Below are positions 46,618 through 58,539 of a stretch of DNA of 64,000 nt, one piece after another. Position 1 is the stretch's first letter, and each line of letters starts with the position of its first letter. This DNA is from an uncultured Aequorivita sp. (GTDB lineage Bacteria > Bacteroidota > Bacteroidia > Flavobacteriales > Flavobacteriaceae), in contig CAKZLK010000047.1 in the NCBI GenBank assembly GCA_937125455.1, positions 140,526-204,525 of the forward strand. Reading direction: 5' to 3'. A program made the translations under genes and the position numbers. The notes under the pieces were generated by a model, which was given only the letters and a program-made list of their open reading frames with translations, made no database searches and had not been told where the DNA came from.

Positions 46618-47247
46618 ATGAAAAAGGAAGTACAAGTTTTAGTTGATAAAGGAGTAATGCTCCCTTTGATGGAAGAGTTTTATACTATTCAAGGAGAAGG
46701 GTTTCATAAAGGAACAGCAGCATATTTCATAAGAGTGGGTGGTTGTGATGTGGGCTGCCACTGGTGTGATGTAAAGGAAAGTTGGAACGCAGAACTGCAT
46801 CCGCCAACTGCTATTAAAAATATTGTTGAAAATGCTTCAAAGCATTCAAAAACAATTGTAATTACTGGAGGGGAGCCGCTTACTTGGGATATGGGGCCTT
46901 TAACAGAAATGCTTAAAGAACGGGGAATGCAGACGCATATTGAAACTTCAGGTGCTTATAAATTAACCGGGATTTGGGACTGGATTTGCCTTTCGCCTAA
47001 AAAGATGAAACTTCCAACAGCAGAAGTTTATAAAGCGGCGAATGAATTGAAAGTGATTGTTTTCAATAAAGATGATTTCCGATTTGCGGAAGAACAGGCT
47101 GCCCAAGTAAATGAAGATTGTATCTTATATTTACAGCCCGAATGGAGCAAGCGCGAAAAGATGAGTCCGCTAATTGTAGAGTATGTAATGCAAAACCCGC
47201 GATGGAAAGTTTCGCTACAAACACATAAATATCTTAATATTCCTTAG
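46618..47247 (+). CDS. queE: 7-carboxy-7-deazaguanine synthase
   Basis: FYTIQGEGFHKGTAAYFIRVGGCDVGCHWCDVKESWN (radical SAM CxxxCxxC variant), ITGGEPLTWD. Confidence 0.95.
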   Translation: MKKEVQVLVDKGVMLPLMEEFYTIQGEGFHKGTAAYFIRVGGCDVGCHWCDVKESWNAELHPPTAIKNIVENASKHSKTIVITGGEPLTWDMGPLTEMLKERGMQTHIETSGAYKLTGIWDWICLSPKKMKLPTAEVYKAANELKVIVFNKDDFRFAEEQAAQVNEDCILYLQPEWSKREKMSPLIVEYVMQNPRWKVSLQTHKYLNIP

Positions 47248-47253
47248 AAATAT

Positions 47254-47796
47254 TCAGGGTTTTTTAAACGGAATTTCCACGTAATGGTCGTCCCAGCCAA
47301 TCATTAAAGTTGTTCCTTTAGTATCCGTTTTAAAGATCATTGATAATGATTCAATAGGCGCCACAGCTTGCTCACAAGGAACGGTAATTCTTGCTACATC
47401 TTTTTCTTTTTTATAGCTAAAAGCGCCCCATACATTAGTGTCGCTATTTATGATAATGGTCCAATTTTCTTGATCAGGAATTGTGTAAAGCGTGTAAGTC
47501 CCCGGTTTTAATAGAGTTTTTCCAAATTTCAAAGGGGTGTAAATGGTTAGTTCTGTGGCTTCATTGGCACCAGTGCGCCAAACTTCCCCGTAAGGTACCA
47601 AGCCTCCAAAAATATCGCGTCCTTTTTTTTGTGGGCGACTATAGATAACTCTTGCAAGCGGTGGACTGTTTTTATCTGGCCTTGCCATTGATAAATCCAT
47701 CGGCGAAGCATCCATTTTCGGGAAACTTTGTGCTTGTAAATTTTGAAAAGAAATGCCGGTAGTAATAATAAAAAATAGGAGAAATACTTTTTTCAT
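47254..47796 (-). CDS. DUF2911 family secreted protein
   Basis: ARVIYSRPQKKGRDIFGGLVPYGEVWRTGANEATELTIYTPLKFGKTLLKPGTYTLYTIP. Confidence 0.93.
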   Translation of the reverse strand: MKKVFLLFFIITTGISFQNLQAQSFPKMDASPMDLSMARPDKNSPPLARVIYSRPQKKGRDIFGGLVPYGEVWRTGANEATELTIYTPLKFGKTLLKPGTYTLYTIPDQENWTIIINSDTNVWGAFSYKKEKDVARITVPCEQAVAPIESLSMIFKTDTKGTTLMIGWDDHYVEIPFKKP

Positions 47797-48090
47797 AAAA
47801 TTATTTTTGTGATTTATAAACGACTAAAATAGGGCAGATATTTTAATAAAAAGTTTAAACAAAGCTTAATATTTGATTAAAAATCATATCATAGAACGTT
47901 GAATTTGTCGAAAATAGTGCGCAACTATTACGCCAAATTCCCAATCATTCTTTTATGGGGTGAAATGTTGCTTTTTTCCACAGTAACTTGTTAATAACTT
48001 ACGTCTTATAAATTACGGAAACCCTTAATTTTATTGGGGATTTGGTTATATTTGTTCGTTACGAAAAAAATCGAAAATCATTCAAAATAA

Positions 48091-50034
<1,944 letters not shown>

Positions 50035-50052
50035 ATAAATATTATTAAATCC

Positions 50053-50091
50053 AAAAAGCCCATTTCTGAAATAATCAGAGATGGGCTTTTT
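50053..50091 (+). terminator. Rho-independent terminator after gyrB
   Basis: AAAAAGCCCATTTCTGA...TCAGAGATGGGCTTTTT. Confidence 0.85.
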
Positions 50092-50224
50092 AGTTTTTAA
50101 CCCTTTATTACCATTATTTTAAGTAGATATTGGTACTTTTGTAAAGCTTTTCAAGGATGCTTGAAAACTTAATAAAAACAATTCCGATTTTCGTCGGAAA
50201 AACTATAAACCATAAACATTTAAT

Positions 50225-51151
50225 ATGAAAGTAACAGTTGTAGGAGCAGGTGCTGTAGGCGCAAGTTGTGCAGAGTACATTGCCATCAAGAATTTTGCAA
50301 GTGAAGTAGTTTTGTTGGACATCAAAGAAGGTTACGCCGAAGGAAAGGCAATGGACTTGATGCAAACTGCTTCTCTAAATGGTTTTGACACCAAAATCAA
50401 TGGGGTAACAAATGATTATTCTAAAACTGCTGATAGCGATATTTGTGTGATTACTAGTGGAATTCCGCGTAAGCCTGGGATGACTCGTGAGGAGCTGATC
50501 GGTATCAATGCAGGAATAGTGAAGGACGTTTCTTCAAACCTTGTAAAACATTCTCCAAAAACTATTATAATCGTAGTGAGTAATCCTATGGATACAATGG
50601 CGTATTTGGTTCATAAAACAGCTGGTCTTCCTAAAAACCGAGTTATCGGTATGGGTGGAGCATTGGATAGCGCACGTTTTAAGTACCGTTTGGCAGAAGC
50701 TTTGGGAGCGCCAATCAGTGATGTTGACGGAATGGTAATTGGTGGCCATAGCGACACCGGAATGGTTCCTTTAACACGTTTAGCAACAAGAAACAGTGTT
50801 CCTGTAACTAAATTTATTTCAGAAGAAAGATTAAATCAAGTAATGGAAGATACCAAAGTGGGAGGGGCAACTCTTACAAAATTATTGGGAACTTCAGCTT
50901 GGTATGCCCCAGGAGCGGCAGTTTCTGCTTTGGTTCAAGCCATTGCTTGTGATCAGAAGAAAATGTTCCCTTGTTCCGTAATGCTTGATGGCGAATACGG
51001 ATTGAAAGATATCTGTATTGGTGCCCCAGTTATATTAGGCCGAAATGGAATCGAAAAAATCATAGAACTTGAATTGAACGATGCTGAAAAAGCACATATG
51101 AAACAAAGTGCGGAAGGCGTTCGTAAAACCAATGATTTGCTTGAAATATAA
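50225..51151 (+). CDS. mdh: Malate dehydrogenase
   Basis: MKVTVVGAGAVGASCAEYIAIK, VITSGIPRKPGMTREELIGINAGIV, VVSNPMDTMAYL, GGHSDTGMVPL. Confidence 0.97.
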   Translation: MKVTVVGAGAVGASCAEYIAIKNFASEVVLLDIKEGYAEGKAMDLMQTASLNGFDTKINGVTNDYSKTADSDICVITSGIPRKPGMTREELIGINAGIVKDVSSNLVKHSPKTIIIVVSNPMDTMAYLVHKTAGLPKNRVIGMGGALDSARFKYRLAEALGAPISDVDGMVIGGHSDTGMVPLTRLATRNSVPVTKFISEERLNQVMEDTKVGGATLTKLLGTSAWYAPGAAVSALVQAIACDQKKMFPCSVMLDGEYGLKDICIGAPVILGRNGIEKIIELELNDAEKAHMKQSAEGVRKTNDLLEI

Positions 51152-51171
51152 TTTAAGTGAATTTATATAAT

Positions 51172-51198
51172 AAAAAGCCGGCTCTTGCCGGCTTTTTA
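51172..51198. terminator. Bidirectional terminator between mdh and nrdJ
   Basis: AAAAAGCCGGC-tctt-GCCGGCTTTTT. Confidence 0.9.
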
Positions 51199-51224
51199 TT
51201 ATTGTATGTTTGAGCGCTATAGAA

Positions 51225-53777
51225 CTATCCGCATTTTGAAGAGCCGCAATCTTTGCAAGTCAAGCAACCTTCTTGGTAGATAAGCGAAGTGCTGTTGCAG
51301 TTTTCACATTTCTGCTTTCTTGCTTCGGTGCCGTCTGCAACGTAGCGTTTTAGTGCACGTGCAACACCGTTTTTCCAAGTATTAATACTTTCGCTATCAA
51401 GTTGTAGACTGTTGATTAATTCCACAGCTTTTTCAATGGGCATTCCGTGACGAAGGGTACTGGAAATCAATTTTGCATAGTTCCAAAACTCTGGATTAAA
51501 TTTATGAGAAAGTCCCTCAATAGTGGTTTTGTAGCCTCTTTTGTTTTTGTATTGGAAGTCGTAGCGTGAAGTTCCGTCCTCATTTCTGTTTTTAATAATT
51601 ACCCCATTGTTCACCCACCGTGGAATTAAAATTCCATCTTCATCATCGGCAAAACCAGTAAATATTTCATAAGGTTTTCCGTCAATCAAACCGATAAACG
51701 CGATCCATTTGTCTTTGCTGTTTTGAAAACGAACTACGTCTGCTTCTAGAATTTCCGGACGTTTGGTTGGGAAAGCTGTAAGAGTTTCATTTTCTTCTTC
51801 CTTCTTTTCTTCGTTTGAAATTAAAACTCCTGAACGAGAACCGTCACGGTAAACGGTAACACCTTTACATCCTGCTTGCCAAGCTTCCAAATATAATTTG
51901 CCTACTAGTTCTTCGGTAGCATCGTTTGGCAAATTGATGGTCACGGAAATAGAATGGTCAACCCATTTTTGAACTGCTCCTTGCATTCGCACTTTGCTCA
52001 ACCAATCTACATCATTGGAAGTTGCTTTGTAGTAAGGTGATTTCTTTACAATTTTATTAAGCTCTTCTTGACTGTAATTTTTATTGGTGTCTATACCACT
52101 GGCTTCCATCCATTGCTTAAAGCGGTGGTGAAATACCACATATTCTTCCCAGCTGTCACCCAGTTCGTCCACAAAATCAACACGTACGTTTTTGTCATTA
52201 GGGTTCACTTTTCTTCTTCGTTTGTAAACTGGAAGGAAAACAGGTTCAATGCCAGAACTAGTCTGGGTCATTAAACTTGTGGTTCCTGTTGGGGCGATTG
52301 TGAGCAGGGCAATATTTCTTCGTCCGTATTCCAGCATATCAAAATAAAGCTTTTCATCAGCTTCTTTTAGGCGAAGGATAAATGGATTGTTTTTTTCTCT
52401 TTCGCTGTCAAAAATTGCAAATGCGCCTCTTTCTTTTGCGGCATAAACCGAAGCACGATATGCTTCCAGAGCGATCATTTTATGGATTTCAACTGAAAAA
52501 TCAATTCCTTCAGGACTTCCATATTTTATTCCTAATGCGGCAAGCATGTCGCCTTCGGCAGTAATTCCGATTCCTGTTCTTCTACCTTCCTCAGCTTTTC
52601 TTTGGATATTTTTCCACAGGTTTTTTTCTACGGCTTTTATTTCATCAGCTTGCGGATCGGCATCAATTTTTGCGATGATGGCATCTACTTTTTCCAGTTC
52701 CAAATCGATGATGTCATCCATAATTCGTTGTGCGATACCGATGTGTTTTTTGAAAAGCTCAAAATTGAAAGAAGCTTTATTAGTGAAAGGTTCTTCAACG
52801 TACGAAAACAGATTTATGGCCAACAGACGGCAGGAGTCGTAGGGACAGAGCGGAATTTCGCCACATGGGTTTGTAGAAACGGTTTTGTAGCCCAAATCCG
52901 CATAACAATCCGGCACACTCTCCTTAATAATAGTATCCCAAAAAAGAATACCCGGCTCGGCAGACTTCCATGCGTTGTGAACTATTTTTTTCCAAAGTTT
53001 TCCAGCTTCTATTTTCTTTGTGTTTTTAGGATTTTCACTAAAGATTGGATATTTCTGAATGTATTTTTTGCCATCTTTCACGGCTTGCATAAATGCATCG
53101 TCCATTCTAACTGAAACATTTGCTCCGGTAACTTTTCCCTGTTCCATTTTGGCATCAATAAAATCTTCGGAATCAGGGTGGTTTATGGAAACTGAAAGCA
53201 TTAAAGCACCACGGCGTCCATCTTGTGCTACTTCACGGGTTGAGTTTGAATAACGCTCCATAAATGGAACAATCCCTGTTGAGGTCAATGCTGAATTTTT
53301 CACAGGTGAGCCTTTAGGGCGAATGTGCGAAAGATCGTGGCCAACACCACCACGGCGCTTCATTAACTGAACCTGTTCTTGGTCTATTTTCATAATTCCG
53401 CCGTACGAGTCAGAATCGCCATCATTGCCAATTACGAAACAGTTTGAAAGCGAAGCTATTTGGTACGGATTGCCAATTCCCGCCATTGGGCTGCCTTGGG
53501 GTACTATATATTTAAAGTCTTTGATGGTCTCAAAAACTTCATCCTCGGTCATTGGATTTGCGTAGCGTTGCTCAATTCGCGCAATTTCTTTTGCGATGCG
53601 GCGGTGCATATCATTCGGCGTTTTTTCATAAATATTCCCTTCGGAATCTTTCAGAGCATATTTGTTCACCCAGACGCGGGCGGCAAGATCATCACCTTTA
53701 AAATATTCAACAGAAGCATTAAAAGCTTCATCTTGTGTATAGGTTTGTGGGTCGGGGATGGTTGTTTTTATTTGCAT
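51225..53777 (-). CDS. nrdJ: Adenosylcobalamin-dependent (class II) ribonucleoside-diphosphate reductase
   Basis: GNPYQIASLSNCFVIG, MKRRGGVGHDLSHIRPKGSPV, CGEIPLCPYDSCRLLAINLFSYV, LLTIAPTGTTSLMTQTSSGIEPVF; C-terminal CENCNSTSLIYQEGCLTCKDCGSSKCG. Confidence 0.95.
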   Translation of the reverse strand: MQIKTTIPDPQTYTQDEAFNASVEYFKGDDLAARVWVNKYALKDSEGNIYEKTPNDMHRRIAKEIARIEQRYANPMTEDEVFETIKDFKYIVPQGSPMAGIGNPYQIASLSNCFVIGNDGDSDSYGGIMKIDQEQVQLMKRRGGVGHDLSHIRPKGSPVKNSALTSTGIVPFMERYSNSTREVAQDGRRGALMLSVSINHPDSEDFIDAKMEQGKVTGANVSVRMDDAFMQAVKDGKKYIQKYPIFSENPKNTKKIEAGKLWKKIVHNAWKSAEPGILFWDTIIKESVPDCYADLGYKTVSTNPCGEIPLCPYDSCRLLAINLFSYVEEPFTNKASFNFELFKKHIGIAQRIMDDIIDLELEKVDAIIAKIDADPQADEIKAVEKNLWKNIQRKAEEGRRTGIGITAEGDMLAALGIKYGSPEGIDFSVEIHKMIALEAYRASVYAAKERGAFAIFDSEREKNNPFILRLKEADEKLYFDMLEYGRRNIALLTIAPTGTTSLMTQTSSGIEPVFLPVYKRRRKVNPNDKNVRVDFVDELGDSWEEYVVFHHRFKQWMEASGIDTNKNYSQEELNKIVKKSPYYKATSNDVDWLSKVRMQGAVQKWVDHSISVTINLPNDATEELVGKLYLEAWQAGCKGVTVYRDGSRSGVLISNEEKKEEENETLTAFPTKRPEILEADVVRFQNSKDKWIAFIGLIDGKPYEIFTGFADDEDGILIPRWVNNGVIIKNRNEDGTSRYDFQYKNKRGYKTTIEGLSHKFNPEFWNYAKLISSTLRHGMPIEKAVELINSLQLDSESINTWKNGVARALKRYVADGTEARKQKCENCNSTSLIYQEGCLTCKDCGSSKCG

Positions 53778-54061
53778 ATTCTGAAATGATTTTTGGTTGT
53801 TTTGAATTCTAATTTTAAAGTAGGTAAATATAACGAATTAGTAATGTCGATTTAATATTTAAAAATTAAAGTTGTCAATAGTTTGTTGTTAATTTACTTT
53901 AAACCAACTATTTAAAAATTTATCAACAGCAAAAAGTTGACAAATTTCGAAAATAGTTTTTTTTAGTGATGGATTTTATATTTCATAAATAATTTCAATG
54001 AATAATTACATAATATTCAAAGACTTTAGATATACAGTCTTTATTTTTTTATATTTGGCGC

Positions 54062-54676
54062 GTGAACTGGAGATGCTACATTGCTGGATTAATTATTGCG
54101 CTTGCTTTTTTTGGTATAAGCTTGGAGCAATCCGTGGTGCCCAATCAGGAAATAGTTGTTCAGTTTAACGCCAATTCCATAAGCGCTGACGAAGCACAAC
54201 TTGCAATTTCCAGTATAAAAAACCAATTGAAGACTATTGGAATTGAGAATGTTCAGGTGTCTGAAATTCAAAATGGTAAATTAAAAGTAACGTATTACAG
54301 TACAATTGATGTTGCTTTAATAAAAGGTCTGTTTGATAAACAAGACAAAATAGAACTTGGTTATGTGGCTTTTGATAAAAAGGAAGATTCTTCTAAAATT
54401 CCTTTCGGCAAGGATTCTAATCCCTATAAGCTAGATGTTGTAAAAATTCAAAAAGATTATGATTCAGACTTGGGTCTTCACGGGTTACCAGTGGAGGTAA
54501 AGTCAGCAAAGGATCAATATTTAAATCCAATTGTATCATTAGGAGCTACTGAAAATGATTTCAGTTTTAAAAATGGCTTTGAAAGAGTAGGGTATAAAAA
54601 CTACCGAGATGCGTCACTTTTAATTGACAATACGTCCCATAAAATTCCAGAGGTAAGGGCAGGGCCTTTATCTTAA
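54062..54676 (+). CDS. Hypothetical protein (GTG start) upstream of secDF
   Basis: N-terminal hydrophobic segment CYIAGLIIALAFFGISLEQS; coding-like ORF. Confidence 0.75.
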   Translation: MNWRCYIAGLIIALAFFGISLEQSVVPNQEIVVQFNANSISADEAQLAISSIKNQLKTIGIENVQVSEIQNGKLKVTYYSTIDVALIKGLFDKQDKIELGYVAFDKKEDSSKIPFGKDSNPYKLDVVKIQKDYDSDLGLHGLPVEVKSAKDQYLNPIVSLGATENDFSFKNGFERVGYKNYRDASLLIDNTSHKIPEVRAGPLS

Positions 54677-54818
54677 TGGAGATCTTCACAAAAAAGGTTT
54701 CGCTTTTCAAATTCCGAAGCCGCAAAATTTAATTTTTAAATAACCACTATAATTGTCAGATATAACAGCAAATCATATATTTGCCCGTTTTTAAAAAATC
54801 TGACCAAAAAAATATATC

Positions 54819-57800
54819 ATGCAAAACAAAGGACTAATTACCATATTTGCCATCCTCTTTGGATTGGTGAGTATTTACCAGCTCTCTTTTACGTTTGTCG
54901 CAAACAAGGTAGAAGACAGCGCAAAAGAATTTGCCAACAGCAAATTTTCTGCAGAAGAACCTCATGAAAGAGATAATGCAGAAGCTCGCTACTTGGATTC
55001 TGTAGCTAACAATACCGTGTTTTTAGGGATTGATTATAAAACCGCCAAGGAAAAAGAATTGAACAAAGGTCTTGACCTTAAAGGTGGTATTAACGTAATC
55101 CTTGAGGTTTCCGTGAAGGACATTTTGAAAGGTCTTGCGAATAACACAAAAGACCCTGCTTTCAACCAAGCGTTGGAAAAAGCTACCGAGCTTCAGAAAA
55201 ACAGTCAAGATACTTACTTAGAGTCTTTCTTTAAAGCATTTGAAGCGCTTCCTGGTGAAAACAATCTTGCTTCACCAGATATTTTCTTCAATAAAAACCT
55301 TGAAGATGTTATTAATGTTGGAATGACAAATGCACAGGTAAAACCTGTTATTGAGCGTAAAATAGACGAGTCAATAACCTCTGCTTTTGAGGTTTTGAGA
55401 AAGCGTATCGATAAATTTGGAGTTACCCAACCAAACATTCAGCGTTTAGGAAAATCTGCAAGAATCCTTGTGGAACTTCCAGGTGCAAAAGATGTGAGCA
55501 GGGTTAAGAAATTGTTACAGAGTACTGCCCAACTTGAGTTTTGGGACGTATATAAATTTGATGAAATGGCTGGCTTTCTTCAAGCTGCCGATACCAAAGC
55601 AGGTGAAATTGCAATGGCTAAAACATCAACAGAAACAAAGACAACTGCTGATACCACAAAGAGTGTTACAGATTCAACAAAAACAGAAGATAGCGACGTA
55701 AGTAAACTTTTAGGCGGTCAAGATGTAAAAGATTCGCTTGCTGATGATAACAAAACAAACCCAATACTTTCAAAAATGGTTTCTTTGGGTAGCCAAGGAG
55801 GTCCTGTTATTGCTACATTTAGATTAAAAGATACTTCTGTAATTGATGGCTATTTGCGCAATCCACAAATAAAATCTTTATTGCCAAACGAACTGCGTTA
55901 TGCAAAATTTGTTTGGGGTTTACCTGAGGCTAATCCACAATTGGATGGTGAAGAAACCACTTCTTTATATGCTTTGCGAGGTAACAGAGAAAATGTTCCG
56001 CCTCTTGGAGGAAGCGTTGTTGTAGATGCTAGACAGGAATTTGACAATTTGAGCCGTGTAGTTGTATCTATGCAAATGAACGGGCAAGGCGCTAAAGTAT
56101 GGGAACAGATGACAGGCGATGCCTATCAAAACCAAAGCCAAATTGCTATCGTTCTTGACAATATAGTTTACTCTGCTCCAGGTGTTACATCTGGTCCAAT
56201 TGCAGGAGGACGTAGCCAGATTTCAGGAAACTTTACTGTACCGCAAGGGCAGGATTTAGCCAACGTATTGCGTGCGGGTAAATTACCAGCCTCTGCTGAG
56301 ATTATTCAAGGTGAAGTAGTAGGGCCAACATTGGGTCATGAAGCTATAGATAGTGGTGTTATGTCATTTGTTGTTGCACTTCTTATCGTGCTTTTATGGA
56401 TGATTGGCTATTATGGAAAAGCAGGTGCTTTTGCCGATGTTGCTTTGATGGTAAACATCCTTTTTATCTTCGGAATTTTAGCAGGTCTTGGAGCTGTACT
56501 TACACTTCCTGGTATTGCTGGTATTGTATTGACGGTGGGTATGTCTGTGGATGCAAACGTGCTTATTTTTGAAAGGATTAAGGAAGAGCTCGCAAAAGGC
56601 AAGGCTCAGAAAGATGCCATAAAGGATGGTTTCAACAATGCTTTATCTTCCATTCTTGATGCAAACATTACCACAGGTTTAACGGGATTGATTCTTTTAG
56701 TATTCGGAACAGGACCAATTCAAGGTTTCGCAACTACCTTATTGATAGGTATTGCCACTTCTTTGTTTACTGCAATCTTCATTACAAGATTGTTTATCGA
56801 TAGTTATACCAAAAATGGAAAACCATTGCCTTGTTCAACTTCTTTTACCAAGGATCTGTTCAAGAATGTAAATATCGAATTCTTGAAAAAACGTAAGGTT
56901 GCTTATGTAATATCTGGAGTTATGATATTGATAAGTCTTGGATCATTGTTTACAATTGGTCTTAACCAAGGTGTTGACTTTGTAGGTGGGCGTACATATA
57001 CAGTTCGTTTTGCAAAAGATGTAAACTCAAACGAAATCCAAAAAGATCTAATAAAAACATTTGGTAGTGCTGAAGCAAAAACATATGGTGGTGATAACCA
57101 GTTGAAGATTACCACGAAATATAAAGTAGATCAAACAGGTACCGATGTGGATGAAGAAATAGAGCACATGCTTTTCGAAACCGTTAAAAAGGATATGCCT
57201 GCAGATATGACCTATGAGAAGTTTGTAGGCGACCAAGACGGAAAAACCATTGGTAGAATGGAATACTACAAAGTAAGTCCTACCATTGCAGATGATATTA
57301 AAAAAGATTCTTTCTGGGCTGTATTTGGCTCTTTGGTTGTCGTTTTCCTTTACATATTATTGCGCTTTAGAAGATGGCAGTTCAGTTTGGGTGCGGTTGC
57401 GGCTGTATTCCACGATGTGCTTATTGTACTTGGGGTTTTCTCTTTAACCTATAAGTTTATGCCTTTCAGTATGGAGATTGACCAAGCATTTATTGCAGCG
57501 ATTCTTACCGTAATCGGATACTCGCTGAACGATACGGTAATTGTATTTGACCGTATTCGTGAATATTTTGGTGAACACCCAACCTGGAAAATGAACCGTA
57601 TTATCGATGTAGCTTTAAGCAGTACCTTAGGAAGAACCTTGAACACCTCCTTCACTACGCTTATCGTGTTGTTGTGTATGTTCTTCTTTGGTGCGGAATC
57701 TATTAGAGGTTTATTATTTGCGATTATCGTTGGTATTGTAGTAGGTACATATTCATCGTTGTTCATTGCAACCCCAATTATGTATGACACTGTAAAACGT

Positions 57801-57863
57801 AAAAAAATCGAAGATTTAATTGACAAAAAAGAAGAAGAGGCTGCTCCTGCATTGGATGCATAA
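54819..57863 (+). CDS. secDF: Protein translocase subunit SecDF (fused)
   Basis: [53 protein letters not shown]-type SecD motif, [38 protein letters not shown]. Confidence 0.98.
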   Translation: [1014 protein letters not shown]

Positions 57864-57882
57864 GTCGTTTCTTTTAATAAAT

Positions 57883-57917
57883 AAAAAAGCCCTTTCCGTT
57901 TGGAAAGGGCTTTTTGT
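57883..57917. terminator. Rho-independent terminator after secDF
   Basis: AAAAAAGCCCTTTCC-gttt-GGAAAGGGCTTTTT. Confidence 0.9.
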
Positions 57918-57969
57918 TTTTGGAATGGAATACTTTGATTCTGAAATTTTAAAAAAAATAAAGCTTTAT

Positions 57970-58464
57970 TTAATTTTTCGTAAACTGAATTTTATCTCCT
58001 TTCTCAAGCTTCCATTTGTCTGAAAGCCCTGCGTTTACTTCCAAAACATATTGCGAGGCAGCATCTGACGGCAAGGAGGTTTCATCAAATGGTTTTGCGT
58101 TTTTTTGAATACTTACAATTTTCTTTTCAGAGTTGCAATATATTATATCCAAAGGAATTTCTGTGTTTTTCATATAAAATGAGCGCTGTCTTGAATCGTT
58201 AAAAACAAAAAGCATTCCCTGGTTTTCGGCCATAGAATGGCGGTACATTAGTCCCGTTTGTGTTGAGTATTCGTCATCTGCAATTTCAATATCCAGCTTT
58301 GCGATGGTGGAATCAGAAACGGCTTTTTGTAAGGTAAGTTCTCCTTCCTTAGTAAAGGTAATTTCTTTGGTAAGGCTTTTGTTTTCTGAACTTGTGTTGT
58401 CTTTACAATTGTAAAAGGTAAGAATAGAGCCGACGATTGCGGCAGAAATAAGTATTTTTTTCAT
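57970..58464 (-). CDS. DUF192 family lipoprotein
   Basis: TGLMYRHSMAENQGMLFVFNDSRQRSFYMKNTEIPLDIIYCNSEKKIV. Confidence 0.93.
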   Translation of the reverse strand: MKKILISAAIVGSILTFYNCKDNTSSENKSLTKEITFTKEGELTLQKAVSDSTIAKLDIEIADDEYSTQTGLMYRHSMAENQGMLFVFNDSRQRSFYMKNTEIPLDIIYCNSEKKIVSIQKNAKPFDETSLPSDAASQYVLEVNAGLSDKWKLEKGDKIQFTKN

Positions 58465-58539
58465 TTAAAGAAATATTAATGACCGTAAATACATGACTTA
58501 TTATATAAAAAAATTATTCGTGTATTCGCGGTTGTTTTT

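Noticed and set aside
52546-53789. Plus-strand ORFs (98, 170, 64, 109 aa) inside nrdJ
   Set aside because: Antisense to a highly conserved gene; composition reflects the opposite strand.
53790-54060. Possible cobalamin riboswitch or NrdR boxes upstream of nrdJ; weak TTGTCAA/TTGACAA inverted repeat and TTATCAACA DnaA-like site
   Set aside because: No recognisable B12-box (GCCACTG-like) or paired NrdR boxes; short matches are expected by chance in AT-rich DNA.
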